Part shown: positions 15,557 to 25,403 of the stretch, in pieces
How positions within the stretch are numbered: position 1 is the stretch's first letter
How the letters are laid out: every line of letters starts with the position of its first letter
Source: Actinoplanes campanulatus
GTDB lineage: Bacteria; Actinomycetota; Actinomycetes; Mycobacteriales; Micromonosporaceae
Reading direction: 5' to 3'
Length of the DNA: 64,000 bases
Assembly: GCF_014647795.1 (NCBI RefSeq)
Contig: NZ_BMPW01000007.1
Location: 62,001-126,000, forward strand
The notes under the pieces: model-generated
What the model was told of the DNA's origin: nothing
What the model saw: only the letters and a program-made list of their open reading frames with translations
The model's database searches: none
Position numbers and translations under genes: made by a program

Positions 15557-17419
15557 CTTTCACCGGGTGTCGTGCTCAATGGCCGCTACCAGCTGACCCA
15601 GCGCATCGCCGCGGGCGGCATGGGTGAGGTGTGGCGCGGCAACGACCTGCTGCTGCACCGGGAGATCGCGGTCAAGGTGCTGCTCCCGGCGCTGATGTCC
15701 GATGCGGACTTCATCACCCGGTTCCGGTCCGAGGCGCGGATGATGGCGGCGCTGCGGCATCCGGGGATCGTGCAGGTCTACGACTACGGCGAGAACGCGG
15801 CGGTCGGCGCGCACCGGCTCGACTACCTGGTGATGGAGTACATCGACGGCACCCCGCTGTCGAAGCGGATCCAGCAGGCGGGCCGGCTCGGTCCGGCCGA
15901 GACGATGACGATCGTGGCGCAGGTCGCCGAGGCGCTCCAGACCGCGCACGAGGCCGGCATCATCCACCGCGACGTCAAGCCGAGCAATCTGCTGGTCCGT
16001 CCGGCCGGCGCGATCGTGCTGGTCGACTTCGGGGTCGCCCGGTCGGCCGGGATCACCGGCATCACCAGCACGAACGTGGTCCTCGGCAGCGCGCACTACA
16101 TGGCGCCGGAGCAGGCGGAGGGCCGTCCGGTGACGGCCGCCACCGACATGTACGCGCTCGGCGCGGTGGCGTTCTGCTGCCTCACCGGCCGCCCGCCCTA
16201 CGTCGGTGACAACCCGCTCGCCGTCCTGGCCCAGCTGGTGCACGGCAATCCGCCGGTCCTGCCGCCGGATGTGCCGCCCGCCACGGCGTCGGTGGTGATG
16301 CGCGCGCTCGCACGCGATCCGGCTCAGCGTTTCCCTCACGCCGCCGGTCTGGCCGCGGCTGCGCGGGCCGCTTCAAACCATTCGGGGTACGCGGTGAGCA
16401 CCCCGATTCCCCCGAACCCGGCCCCACCGAACCGGTTCCCGGCAGGCCCCACCGTGCCACCGTCCGGCGCCGCCTCCGCCCCGTCATCCGGCGCCGCTGC
16501 CGCCCCGTCATTCGGCGCCGCCCCGATCCCGCCGGGCGGCGCTCCTGGGATGCCCGGCAGCTCTCCTGGGATGCCTGGCGGCTCTCCTGGGATGCCTGGC
16601 TCTCCTGGGATGCCTGGCTCTCCTGGGATGCCGGGCGGTTCGGCCGTTTCCGGGGCGGTCTCGCTCGGCTCGCTGCGGCACGAGACCGGGACGAACGCGG
16701 GCGCGACCGGGGCGCATCCTGGCAGGAGCCGCCGGCTGACCGTGGCGCTGGCCGCCGTGGCGGTCGGTCTCATGCTGGCGGGCGGCGGCATCGTGCTGGG
16801 CAACCAGTGGAGGTCCGGCGAGCCCGAGACGGTCAGCGAGTTCGACAGCGGCGGCCAGCCACCGGCCGGTGACGGTGAGAGCCCGCGTGCCCGCGACCAG
16901 GTGACCGACCGGCCGATCGAGCAGCGCAAGCCGTCGGCGAACGGCGACGAGCCGGCCAAGCCCACCACGCCGGTGAACGGGTCGTCGCCGGCCGTCTCGG
17001 CCCCGGCCGGCGATCCGACCGCCACGGCGAGCACCGACCCGGCCGTGTCAACCTCGCCGACGCCGACCACGACGACCGAGACGAACCCGTACAAACCGGT
17101 GGACATCTGCGGCAGCGGCTACTCGGTGATCGACAAGCAGCCCCTGACCACGGCCGCCGGCGTCAAGCGGGGCGTCGTCTACCTGCTCTACGCGGCGGAC
17201 GGCTCGAACTGTGTGGTCACCGTCAAGAGCAACACGCTCGACCAGAAGACCGCGATGTCCGCCACCCTGCAGGTGAAGGGCGGCACCCAGCACCTCGACA
17301 AGGGCTCGTTCCAGTACTACGCCGGCCCGGTACACGCCGCGGCCGACGGGATCTGCGTCAAGTGGGGCGGCACCATCGGCGGCCTGACCTACCAGAGCCC
17401 CTTCGAGCACTGCGGCTGA
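15554..17419 (+). CDS. Transmembrane Ser/Thr protein kinase
   Basis: A 621-residue PknB-like kinase. The kinase domain spans about residues 9-270, with the glycine loop IAAGGMGEVW, the lysine in AVKVL, HRDVKPSNLL, DFG and the APE motif (MAPEQ). A P/G/S-rich linker of about 110 residues follows, containing GMPGS-type tandem repeats. Then comes one transmembrane helix (VALAAVAVGLMLAGGGIVLG, near 400) and an extracytoplasmic domain of about 200 residues with two cysteines in CGSGYSVID and ending EHCG. No PASTA repeats are seen. It follows the fadE operon but has its own promoter, so a steroid link is not shown. Confidence 0.88.
   Translation: MLSPGVVLNGRYQLTQRIAAGGMGEVWRGNDLLLHREIAVKVLLPALMSDADFITRFRSEARMMAALRHPGIVQVYDYGENAAVGAHRLDYLVMEYIDGTPLSKRIQQAGRLGPAETMTIVAQVAEALQTAHEAGIIHRDVKPSNLLVRPAGAIVLVDFGVARSAGITGITSTNVVLGSAHYMAPEQAEGRPVTAATDMYALGAVAFCCLTGRPPYVGDNPLAVLAQLVHGNPPVLPPDVPPATASVVMRALARDPAQRFPHAAGLAAAARAASNHSGYAVSTPIPPNPAPPNRFPAGPTVPPSGAASAPSSGAAAAPSFGAAPIPPGGAPGMPGSSPGMPGGSPGMPGSPGMPGSPGMPGGSAVSGAVSLGSLRHETGTNAGATGAHPGRSRRLTVALAAVAVGLMLAGGGIVLGNQWRSGEPETVSEFDSGGQPPAGDGESPRARDQVTDRPIEQRKPSANGDEPAKPTTPVNGSSPAVSAPAGDPTATASTDPAVSTSPTPTTTTETNPYKPVDICGSGYSVIDKQPLTTAAGVKRGVVYLLYAADGSNCVVTVKSNTLDQKTAMSATLQVKGGTQHLDKGSFQYYAGPVHAAADGICVKWGGTIGGLTYQSPFEHCG
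16541..16640 (+). repeat. Short tandem repeat encoding GMPG(S/G)SP units
   Basis: Five copies of a 15-21 bp unit around CTCCTGGGATGCC encode a PGMPGS-type linker in the kinase. Unit lengths are multiples of three, so copy-number change would keep the frame. Confidence 0.8.
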
Positions 17420-17422
17420 CGA

Positions 17423-18004
17423 TCACATCCGGTCGATCTCGGTGAGGTCGATGTCGATCTCGAAAGGAACCTTGAGGTCCACCCGACCGTGGAAGATCCC
17501 GGTCGGCACGTACTGACGCGTTGCCGGCTCGATCTCGAAGGCGTAGACGACCGGGCTTCCGTCGTTCTCCTCCACCCGCCAGAAATGCGGGATCCCGGCG
17601 CCGGCGTAGAGCAGCGGCTTACGCACACGGTCGCGCTCCTGCGACTCAGGTGAGACGACCTCCACCGCGAGCACGACCGCCTCCGCCGGATACCAGCTCG
17701 CGTCGTCGTCGATCTCCGCGGCCGCATGCACCACGATGAGGTCCGGCTCCGGCCGCTGCCGGGGGCCCAGCACCACGGACATCTCCCGGCTCACGTGAAA
17801 CGAGTCCCGCGGTGCCGACCGGGCGAGCGCGTTCTCCAGCAGGCGCAGCATCTTCATGTGGAAGCGCTTCTGCGGGCTCACGACGATGATGCTTCCGTCG
17901 ATGAGTTCCGCGTGCCGCGGCAGATCGGGAATGCGATCCAGGTCATCCGCGGTATGCCCCTCCGCTGGCGGAATGTGCCACTCTGCCGCCGGCTCGGCGC
18001 TCAT
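17423..18004 (-). CDS. Uma2-family (DUF820) putative nuclease-fold protein
   Basis: A 193-residue Uma2-family protein. It has HAELIDGSIIVVSP near residue 35, PEPDLIVV near residue 88 and AVEVVSPESQERDR-KPLLYAGAGIPHFW further on, giving the PD-(D/E)xK-like pattern D...ExV. The biochemical function of the family is unknown. Many actinomycete and cyanobacterial genomes carry numerous paralogues. The ATG at 18004 has GGAGGGGG 8 bases upstream, and TAGGCT at 18043-18048 (minus) could be the -10. It sits between the steroid modules without obvious functional connection. Confidence 0.85.
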   Translation of the reverse strand: MSAEPAAEWHIPPAEGHTADDLDRIPDLPRHAELIDGSIIVVSPQKRFHMKMLRLLENALARSAPRDSFHVSREMSVVLGPRQRPEPDLIVVHAAAEIDDDASWYPAEAVVLAVEVVSPESQERDRVRKPLLYAGAGIPHFWRVEENDGSPVVYAFEIEPATRQYVPTGIFHGRVDLKVPFEIDIDLTEIDRM

Positions 18005-18150
18005 GAAACCTACCCCCTCCAGGGAAAGCTGGCTCACCCCGTAGCCTACCCATCCGGCCGCCCGAACAGACCTCACCGCTGCTCGGTGGCCCTGCTCCAG
18101 GCACATCAGCCACCAGGATCCCGGACCGGATTCCACTCGGCCGGGTGATC

Positions 18151-18705
18151 TCAGATCCAGTCGGTGTGGCGGGGCCAGGAGAGCAGGGTGTCGACGACCT
18201 CGGGGGGCTCGTAGGGGGAGTTCGGCGCCGTGGAGGTGTAGCGGCTGCGGTAGAAGAGCAGTGGCGGGACGTCGCGGCACGGCCCCAGCGCCGTCACCCG
18301 GCCGATGACGATGACGTGGTCGCCGCCCGGGTGGACCGCCTCGACCGCGCAGTCCGCCCAGGTCAGCACGTCGGCGAGGACGGGTGCACCGGACGGCGCG
18401 GGTGCCCAGTCCAGGGCCGCGAACCGGTCGGCGCCCCGAGTGCCGAAGAGCCGGGAGACGTCGCGCTGGCCGGAGGCGAGCACGTTGACGCCGAAGACCC
18501 CGGCCGCCCGGATCCGCCGCCAGGTCTCCGACTCGTTCCGCGCGCAGAACAGCACGAGCGGCGGGTCCAGCGACAGCGGCGCGAAGGACTGGCAGGCGAA
18601 TCCGGCGGGACCGTCGTCGTCGGCCGTGGTGATGACCGTGACCCCGGTTCCGAAGTGCCCGAACACCCGCCGGAACCGCGCGGGCTCCAGGCCGGCGGCC
18701 GTCAC
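18151..18705 (-). CDS. hsaB: Flavin reductase HsaB of 3-HSA hydroxylase
   Basis: A 184-residue flavin reductase-like protein (GTGVTVITT, GFACQSFAPLSLDPPLVLFC, GVFGVNVLA, GGDHVIVIG, PLLFYRSRY) matching M. tuberculosis HsaB. It supplies reduced FMN to HsaA for hydroxylation of 3-HSA. The GTG at 18705 gives an N-terminus that matches HsaB length. An alternative TTG at 18714 would overlap the hsaC stop as TTGA. It is the last gene of the hsaA-D-C-B operon. Confidence 0.9.
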   Translation of the reverse strand: MTAAGLEPARFRRVFGHFGTGVTVITTADDDGPAGFACQSFAPLSLDPPLVLFCARNESETWRRIRAAGVFGVNVLASGQRDVSRLFGTRGADRFAALDWAPAPSGAPVLADVLTWADCAVEAVHPGGDHVIVIGRVTALGPCRDVPPLLFYRSRYTSTAPNSPYEPPEVVDTLLSWPRHTDWI

Positions 18706-18710
18706 CTCGG

Positions 18711-19616
18711 TCAATGACCGCCCCCGCCGAAGAAGCGGTGGCCCCACACACTGTGCGCGGTGGTCTGCCGGGCGACCCAGGTGCTGTCGTCGACGGTGAG
18801 CCCGCCGTACCCGTACTCGATGTCGAAGCCGCTGGGCGTACGCACGTAGAAGGAGACCATCTCGTCGTTGGCGTGCCGGCCGAGCGTGGAGATCATCGGC
18901 GCTTTGTGGCGGCCGCATCGATCGATGGCCCGGCCCACGTCGTCGAGGGTCTCGGTCTCGATCATCAGGTGGATCAGCCCGGTCGGCGCCGGGATGGGCG
19001 CGAGCGCGACGCTGTGGTGCCGGGGCCCGCAGCCGAGGAACCGCATCCACAGTGGTCGGTCGGCGGGCGGCAGGCCGAGATGCTCGGGGACGAGCCGCAT
19101 CGAGTCACGCAGCCGGAAGCCCAGCACCTCGGTGTAGAACCGCAGCGAGGCGGCGTCGTCGCGGGCCGGCAGGACGGCGTGTCCCATGCCCTGGCCGCCG
19201 GTGACGAACCGGGTGCCGGTGGCGCTCAGGAAGGGCCGGGTGTCGAGGGCCGCGCCGCAGAAGAACTCGAGGCGGTTGCCGGCCGGGTCGTCGACGCTGA
19301 TCAGGTGGGAGACGCGGCGGTCGGCGAGTTCGTCGGCGCCGGCCGGTTTGACCGCGTACCCGGCCTCCTCGAGCGCCGCGGCGAGCCGGGTCATGGCGGC
19401 CGGGTCGGCGAGTTCCCAGCCCGAGGCGGCCAGCCGGTCCTTCTCGCCGGGCACCACCACGATGCGGGCCGGCAGGTCGTCCATGCGCAGGTAGACGGCC
19501 TGTTGGTCGGGGCCGCGGCCCTCGGCCATGCCGAGCACCTTGACGCCGAACTCACGCCAGGCGGGCGGATCGGTGGACTCGACGCGCAGATAGCCGAGGG
19601 AGCGGATGACGCTCAT
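18711..19616 (-). CDS. hsaC: Extradiol dioxygenase HsaC (3,4-DHSA dioxygenase)
   Basis: A 301-residue type I extradiol dioxygenase with two vicinal-oxygen-chelate domains. The Fe(II) ligands are visible as His in GQGMGHAVLP, His in GLIHLMIE and Glu in FDIEYG. HsaC cleaves the catechol ring of 3,4-DHSA (meta cleavage), yielding the HsaD substrate. The ATG overlaps the stop of the third MIRU-like element, whose GGAGG is its ribosome-binding site; a longer reading would run through the repeat. Confidence 0.94.
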   Translation of the reverse strand: MSVIRSLGYLRVESTDPPAWREFGVKVLGMAEGRGPDQQAVYLRMDDLPARIVVVPGEKDRLAASGWELADPAAMTRLAAALEEAGYAVKPAGADELADRRVSHLISVDDPAGNRLEFFCGAALDTRPFLSATGTRFVTGGQGMGHAVLPARDDAASLRFYTEVLGFRLRDSMRLVPEHLGLPPADRPLWMRFLGCGPRHHSVALAPIPAPTGLIHLMIETETLDDVGRAIDRCGRHKAPMISTLGRHANDEMVSFYVRTPSGFDIEYGYGGLTVDDSTWVARQTTAHSVWGHRFFGGGGH

Positions 19617-19693
19617 TGCGCCACCTCCGCTGCGCTCCGGCATCGCAATGAGTACATGACTGAGCCGAATGATTCGCTCGCAAGCTCGCTCAT
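19613..19693 (-). repeat. MIRU-like 77-bp coupling element, copy 3, before hsaC
   Basis: The same 26-codon element on the minus strand, starting ATG at 19693 and ending TGA over the hsaC ATG (ATGA). It differs from copies 1 and 2 at a few bases in the middle. The hsaD stop is 73 bases upstream, so the element is not fused to hsaD; AGAGGGGA about 7 bases before its ATG can serve as its own Shine-Dalgarno. Confidence 0.9.
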
Positions 19694-19766
19694 GGAGCGG
19701 TCCCCTCTCGAAGAAGGCGTGAACCGAAAGTCGGGGTGGGCGCGATAGGGAGAGTGAAGGCGCGGT

Positions 19767-21735
<1,969 letters not shown>

Positions 21736-21781
21736 GAGATCCCTCCAGGCTGGTTGGCCGTGTGTCGAGCGACCCCTATAC

Positions 21782-21795
21782 TAGAACACGTTCTA
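21782..21795. promoter_or_regulatory. Perfect KstR operator between hsaA and kshA
   Basis: TAGAACACGTTCTA is a fully symmetric KstR site, best in the window. It serves both divergent operons: 23 bases before the kshA ATG and 47 bases before the hsaA ATG. Confidence 0.92.
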
Positions 21796-21817
21796 CCTAG
21801 CGGACCAGGAGCGGCGC

Positions 21818-22942
21818 ATGAGCATCAGCCAGCAACCGCGCACCATCGACGCCGGGAAGCCGCCCGCGAGGTTCGCCCGAGGGTGGCACTGCCTGGGGCT
21901 GGCCGACACGTTCCGCGACGGGCGGCCGCACGCGATCGAGGCGTTCGGCACGAAACTCGTGGTCTTCGCGGACTCCGGCGGGGCGATCAAGGTGCTCGAC
22001 GGCTACTGCCGGCACATGGGCGGCGACCTCACCATGGGGACGATCAAGGGCGACACCATCGCCTGCCCCTTCCACGACTGGCGCTGGAGTGGGGACGGCC
22101 GCTGCGTCGAGGTGCCGTACGCACACCGCATCCCGATGCGCGCCCGCACCCGCTCCTGGACGACCTGTGAGCAGAACCGTCAACTGTTCGTCTGGAACGA
22201 TCCGCAGGGCAATCCGCCGCCGCCCGAGGTGGCCATCCCCCGCATCGAGGGCGCCTTCTCCGACGAGTGGAGCGACTGGACGTGGGACTCGGTCCGGATC
22301 GACGGCGCCAACTGCCGGGAGATCATCGACAACGTGGTCGACATGGCCCACTTCTTCTACATCCACTTCGCCTTCCCGACGTTCTTCAAGAACGTCATGG
22401 AGGGGCATGTGGCGGCGCAGTTCCTGCACACCCGGCCACGTCCGGACGTGCCGAGCACGGCCAGCCAGTCCGGCGAGTCGACGCTGCGGAGCGAGGCGGC
22501 GTACTACGGGCCGTCCTACATGATCGACTACCTGCACAACGACTGGAACGGCATCGGCATCGAGTCGGTGCTGATCAACTGCCACTATCCGGTGTCGCCC
22601 GACTCGTTCGTTCTCCAGTGGGGCCTGATCATGAAGCGGCTGCCCGGCCTCACCACCGAGCAGGCGGCGAAGGCGGCGGGCAGGTTCGCCAAGAGCATCG
22701 GCGTCGGGTTCCTCCAGGACGTGGAGATCTGGCAGAACAAGAGCCGCATCGACAACCCGCTGCTCTGCGCCGAGGACGGTCCGGTCTATCAGCTACGCCG
22801 GTGGTACGAGCAGTTCTACGTCGACGTGGAGGACGTCACCGACGACATGGTGGCGCGCTACGAGTTCGAGGTCGACACCACCCGGGCGGTGCAGACCTGG
22901 GAGGCCGAGGTCGCCGCCAACCAGGCCCGGGCGGCGACATGA
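21818..22942 (+). CDS. kshA: 3-ketosteroid 9-alpha-hydroxylase oxygenase KshA
   Basis: A 374-residue Rieske oxygenase. The 2Fe-2S ligands are CRH (near 66) and CPFHDW (near 86), and the mononuclear iron site is in NVVDMAHFFYIHF (near 175). KshA with KshB hydroxylates ADD or AD at C9; after KstD dehydrogenation, ring B opens. The ATG has CAGGAGCGG upstream. The stop overlaps the start of a shortened repeat element as ATGA, so kshA, the small gene and kshB are translationally chained. Confidence 0.95.
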   Translation: MSISQQPRTIDAGKPPARFARGWHCLGLADTFRDGRPHAIEAFGTKLVVFADSGGAIKVLDGYCRHMGGDLTMGTIKGDTIACPFHDWRWSGDGRCVEVPYAHRIPMRARTRSWTTCEQNRQLFVWNDPQGNPPPPEVAIPRIEGAFSDEWSDWTWDSVRIDGANCREIIDNVVDMAHFFYIHFAFPTFFKNVMEGHVAAQFLHTRPRPDVPSTASQSGESTLRSEAAYYGPSYMIDYLHNDWNGIGIESVLINCHYPVSPDSFVLQWGLIMKRLPGLTTEQAAKAAGRFAKSIGVGFLQDVEIWQNKSRIDNPLLCAEDGPVYQLRRWYEQFYVDVEDVTDDMVARYEFEVDTTRAVQTWEAEVAANQARAAT

Positions 22943-22986
22943 CCGAGCTTGCGAACGAACCAGGCGCAGCGGAGGCGGCGACGTGA
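22939..22986 (+). repeat. Shortened MIRU-like element (44 bp, 15 codons) after kshA
   Basis: Starts ATGACCGAGCTTGCGAACGA, then jumps to GGCGCAGCGGAGG, losing 33 bp (11 codons) of the full element's centre. It overlaps the kshA stop (ATGA) at one end and the next gene's GTG (GTGA) at the other. Since 44 and 77 leave the same remainder on division by 3, the frame relation between flanking genes is kept. Confidence 0.85.
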
Positions 22987-23225
22987 ACGAGCGCCGCGAC
23001 TATCTGGAAGGTGGCCTCGTCGACATCGGCTGTGACGGCTGCGGGATCCCGGTCCGGGCCGGTAGGCGCAGCACCATGCAGACCAGCGTGCAGTGGCGGG
23101 GCCGAGCCTGTGAACTGATCGCCGCGGAGGCGGGCGGCCGGCCGACCGCACTGGTCCCGACCTGCCCGAAACTGCGGGAGAGCATCGACCGTGCGATTCG
23201 TGAGGGCCGTCTGGAGGTGAGTTGA
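22983..23225 (+). CDS. 80-residue cysteine-containing protein between kshA and kshB
   Basis: I do not recognise this family. The protein has a CDGCG pair near residue 17, a third cysteine near 43 and a fourth (TCPKL) near 62, and ends in a charged helix. The cysteines could hold a metal or be coincidental. It starts GTG, overlapping the 15-codon element's stop (GTGA), and its TGA overlaps the kshB ATG (TGATG), so its position between the two halves of the 9-alpha-hydroxylase is tight. A role with KshAB is inference. Confidence 0.65.
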   Translation: MNERRDYLEGGLVDIGCDGCGIPVRAGRRSTMQTSVQWRGRACELIAAEAGGRPTALVPTCPKLRESIDRAIREGRLEVS

Positions 23226-24259
23226 TGCCGACGTTCCGACCGGTCCGGATCGTGGACGTGATCCCGGAGACCGCGGACGCCCGCTCCCTGGTGCTGGACG
23301 CCGGCTTCGACTACCGCCCCGGCCAGTACCTGACGGTCCGGACACCGGCCGGGGCGCGCTGCTACTCGCTGTCCAGCGCGCCGGGAGTCGACACCGCGCC
23401 GAAGGTGACGGTCAAGCGGGTGCCCGGCGGCCGGGTGTCGAACTGGATCTGCGACCACGTCCACGCCGGGGACACCCTGGACATGTCGGGCCCGGCCGGC
23501 ACGTTCACTCCGGACTCCCCCGACGACGACCTGCTCCTGCTCGCCGGCGGCTCCGGCATCACCCCGATCATGGGGATCATCAAGTCGATGCGCGGCGGGG
23601 TCTGGTCGCTGATCTACGCGAACCGGGACGCTGATTCCATCATCTTCCGGGACGAGCTGGACAGGCTGCTCCCGGTCACGCACTGGCTCGACAGCGAACG
23701 CGGCGTGCCGACGGCCGACGCTCTGCGGGAACTACTCACGGCGTACCCCGATCGATGGGCCTTCGTCTGCGGCCCGGAAGCGTTCGTCGCGGTCGCCGAG
23801 AAGGCGTTGCAGCTGGCCGGCGTCCCCGCGTCGCGGATCCGGGTGGAGCGCTTCGAACTCGAATCAGCCGGCTCACGCTCCATGGCCGCTCCAGCCGGCT
23901 CAAGCGCCGCGATCTCTCGGGCCGGCTCAAGCGCCGCGGCCGATCCGGCCGGCTCAAGCGCCGCGGTCGAACCTGCCGGTTCACGGGCCGCGGTCGCCGA
24001 GGTGGAACTCGACGGGCAGACCCACGTGCTGCCTTGGGCACCCGGCAAACGCCTGCTCGACGTGATCATCGACGCCGGGCTGAACCCGCCCTACTCCTGC
24101 CGGCAGGGCCAGTGCGGCGCGTGCGCCTGCCGCCTGCTCAGCGGCGAGGTCACCCTGGTCAACAACGAGATCCTCGAGGAGGAGGACTTCGCCGAGGGCT
24201 ACATCCTGGCCTGCCAGGCGGAACCGCTGACCGATTCGGTCACCGTCACCTACCAATAG
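23225..24259 (+). CDS. kshB: 3-ketosteroid 9-alpha-hydroxylase reductase KshB
   Basis: A 344-residue reductase. An FAD-binding domain comes first (RPGQYLTVR, CYSLSSAPG near residue 45), then an NAD-binding domain (LLAGGSGITP, FVCGPEAF), then a plant-type 2Fe-2S domain (PYSCRQGQCGACAC plus a later ACQ). It passes electrons from NADH to KshA. Between the NAD and ferredoxin domains lies an A/G/S-rich linker of about 40 residues built from PAGSSAA-type repeats, longer than in the mycobacterial homologue as I recall it. Start chosen at ATG 23225, overlapping the upstream stop. Confidence 0.93.
   Translation: MPTFRPVRIVDVIPETADARSLVLDAGFDYRPGQYLTVRTPAGARCYSLSSAPGVDTAPKVTVKRVPGGRVSNWICDHVHAGDTLDMSGPAGTFTPDSPDDDLLLLAGGSGITPIMGIIKSMRGGVWSLIYANRDADSIIFRDELDRLLPVTHWLDSERGVPTADALRELLTAYPDRWAFVCGPEAFVAVAEKALQLAGVPASRIRVERFELESAGSRSMAAPAGSSAAISRAGSSAAADPAGSSAAVEPAGSRAAVAEVELDGQTHVLPWAPGKRLLDVIIDAGLNPPYSCRQGQCGACACRLLSGEVTLVNNEILEEEDFAEGYILACQAEPLTDSVTVTYQ
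23869..23993 (+). repeat. 30-bp tandem repeat encoding the KshB interdomain linker
   Basis: About four units of roughly 30 bp built around GCCGGCTCAAGCGCCGCG. They encode PAGSSAA-like repeats between the NAD and 2Fe-2S domains. All changes keep the frame. Confidence 0.75.
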
Positions 24260-24330
24260 ATCCGGTACGGGGATGGCGCGCCGCCGGGCGTGGGTGGATG
24301 GCCGGCCTCAACGGCCCAGTCGACCAAGCC

Positions 24331-24374
24331 GGCCCCAGAGCTGTCTCAAGTCCGGTGATACAGCGCTGAGAGCC
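24331..24374. repeat. Palindromic repeat between kshB and hsaF
   Basis: Imperfect arms around CAGAGCTGTCTCAAG...ACAGCGCTGAG, with the CTGTCTCAA core and AGCCAGCCG flank shared with the palindrome inside fadE31. It sits between converging genes and could terminate both transcripts. Confidence 0.65.
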
Positions 24375-24389
24375 AGCCGGGGAGATCAT

Positions 24390-25403
24390 TCAGCGGGCGG
24401 CCAGTTCGCGGGCGATCGTGATCAACTGGTCCTCCTGGCCGCCGACCAGGCGGCGCTCGCCGGCCCGGACCAGGATCTCGGCGCCGGAGACACCGTAGCG
24501 CTCGGCCAGCGCGTAGGCGTGCGTCAGGAAACTGGAGTAGACCCCGGCGTACCCCATGATCAGGGCCATCCGGTCGAGCTTGCACTCGCCGGGCATGGCC
24601 GGGCGGACCACGTCCTCGGCCGCGTCGACGATCTTGAAGAAGTCCACTCCGGTACGGATGCCCAGCTTGTCGCAGACTCCCACGAACGCCTCCACCGGGG
24701 TGTTCCCGGCGCCCGCCCCGAACCGGCGGGTGCTGCCGTCGATCTGCTTCGCGCCGGCCCGGTAGGCGAGGATCGAGTTGGCCACGCCGAGCCCCAGGTT
24801 CTCGTGGCCGTGGAAACCCACCTGCGCGTCGTCGCCCAGTTCGGCGACCAGCGCCGCCACCCGGTCGCCGACCTGGTCCATGACCAGCGCACCGGCCGAG
24901 TCGACCACGTAGACGCACTGACATCCGGCGTCCGCCATGATCCGGGCCTGCTTCGCGAGCGCCTCCGGCGGCCGGGAGTGGGCCATCATCAGGAAGCCGA
25001 CGGTCTCCAGCCCCAGGTCGCGGGCGATGCCGAAATGCTGGACCGCGATGTCGGCCTCGGTGCAGTGGGTGGCGATCCGGCAGACGCCCGCACCGTTTCC
25101 CGCCGCCGCGCGGATGTCGTCGAGGACGCCGACGCCGGGCAGCATCAGGAAGGCGATCTTCGCGCGGGTGGCCGTCCGCACCGCGGCCGTGATCAGCTCC
25201 TGTTCCGGGGTACGGCTGAGCCCGTAGGTGAACGTCGAACCGCCGAGCCCGTCACCGTGGGTCACCTCGATCACCGGCACTCCGGCGTCGTCCAGGGCCC
25301 GGACGATCGCGGTGACCTCGTCCACGGTGAACCGGTGCCGTTTCGCGTGTGACCCGTCCCGCAACGACGAGTCAGTGATCCGGAGATCCAGCAAGTTCCT
25401 CAC
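24390..25403 (-). CDS. hsaF: 4-hydroxy-2-oxohexanoate aldolase HsaF
   Basis: A 337-residue DRE-TIM aldolase of the HpaI/BphI type ([11 protein letters not shown] at the metal and active site, [23 protein letters not shown]). HsaF cleaves 4-hydroxy-2-oxohexanoate to pyruvate and propanal, and channels the aldehyde to HsaG. The GTG start lies inside the hsaG 3' end (32-base overlap), as expected for a tightly linked aldolase-dehydrogenase pair. It is the last gene of the operon. Confidence 0.92.
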   Translation of the reverse strand: MRNLLDLRITDSSLRDGSHAKRHRFTVDEVTAIVRALDDAGVPVIEVTHGDGLGGSTFTYGLSRTPEQELITAAVRTATRAKIAFLMLPGVGVLDDIRAAAGNGAGVCRIATHCTEADIAVQHFGIARDLGLETVGFLMMAHSRPPEALAKQARIMADAGCQCVYVVDSAGALVMDQVGDRVAALVAELGDDAQVGFHGHENLGLGVANSILAYRAGAKQIDGSTRRFGAGAGNTPVEAFVGVCDKLGIRTGVDFFKIVDAAEDVVRPAMPGECKLDRMALIMGYAGVYSSFLTHAYALAERYGVSGAEILVRAGERRLVGGQEDQLITIARELAAR

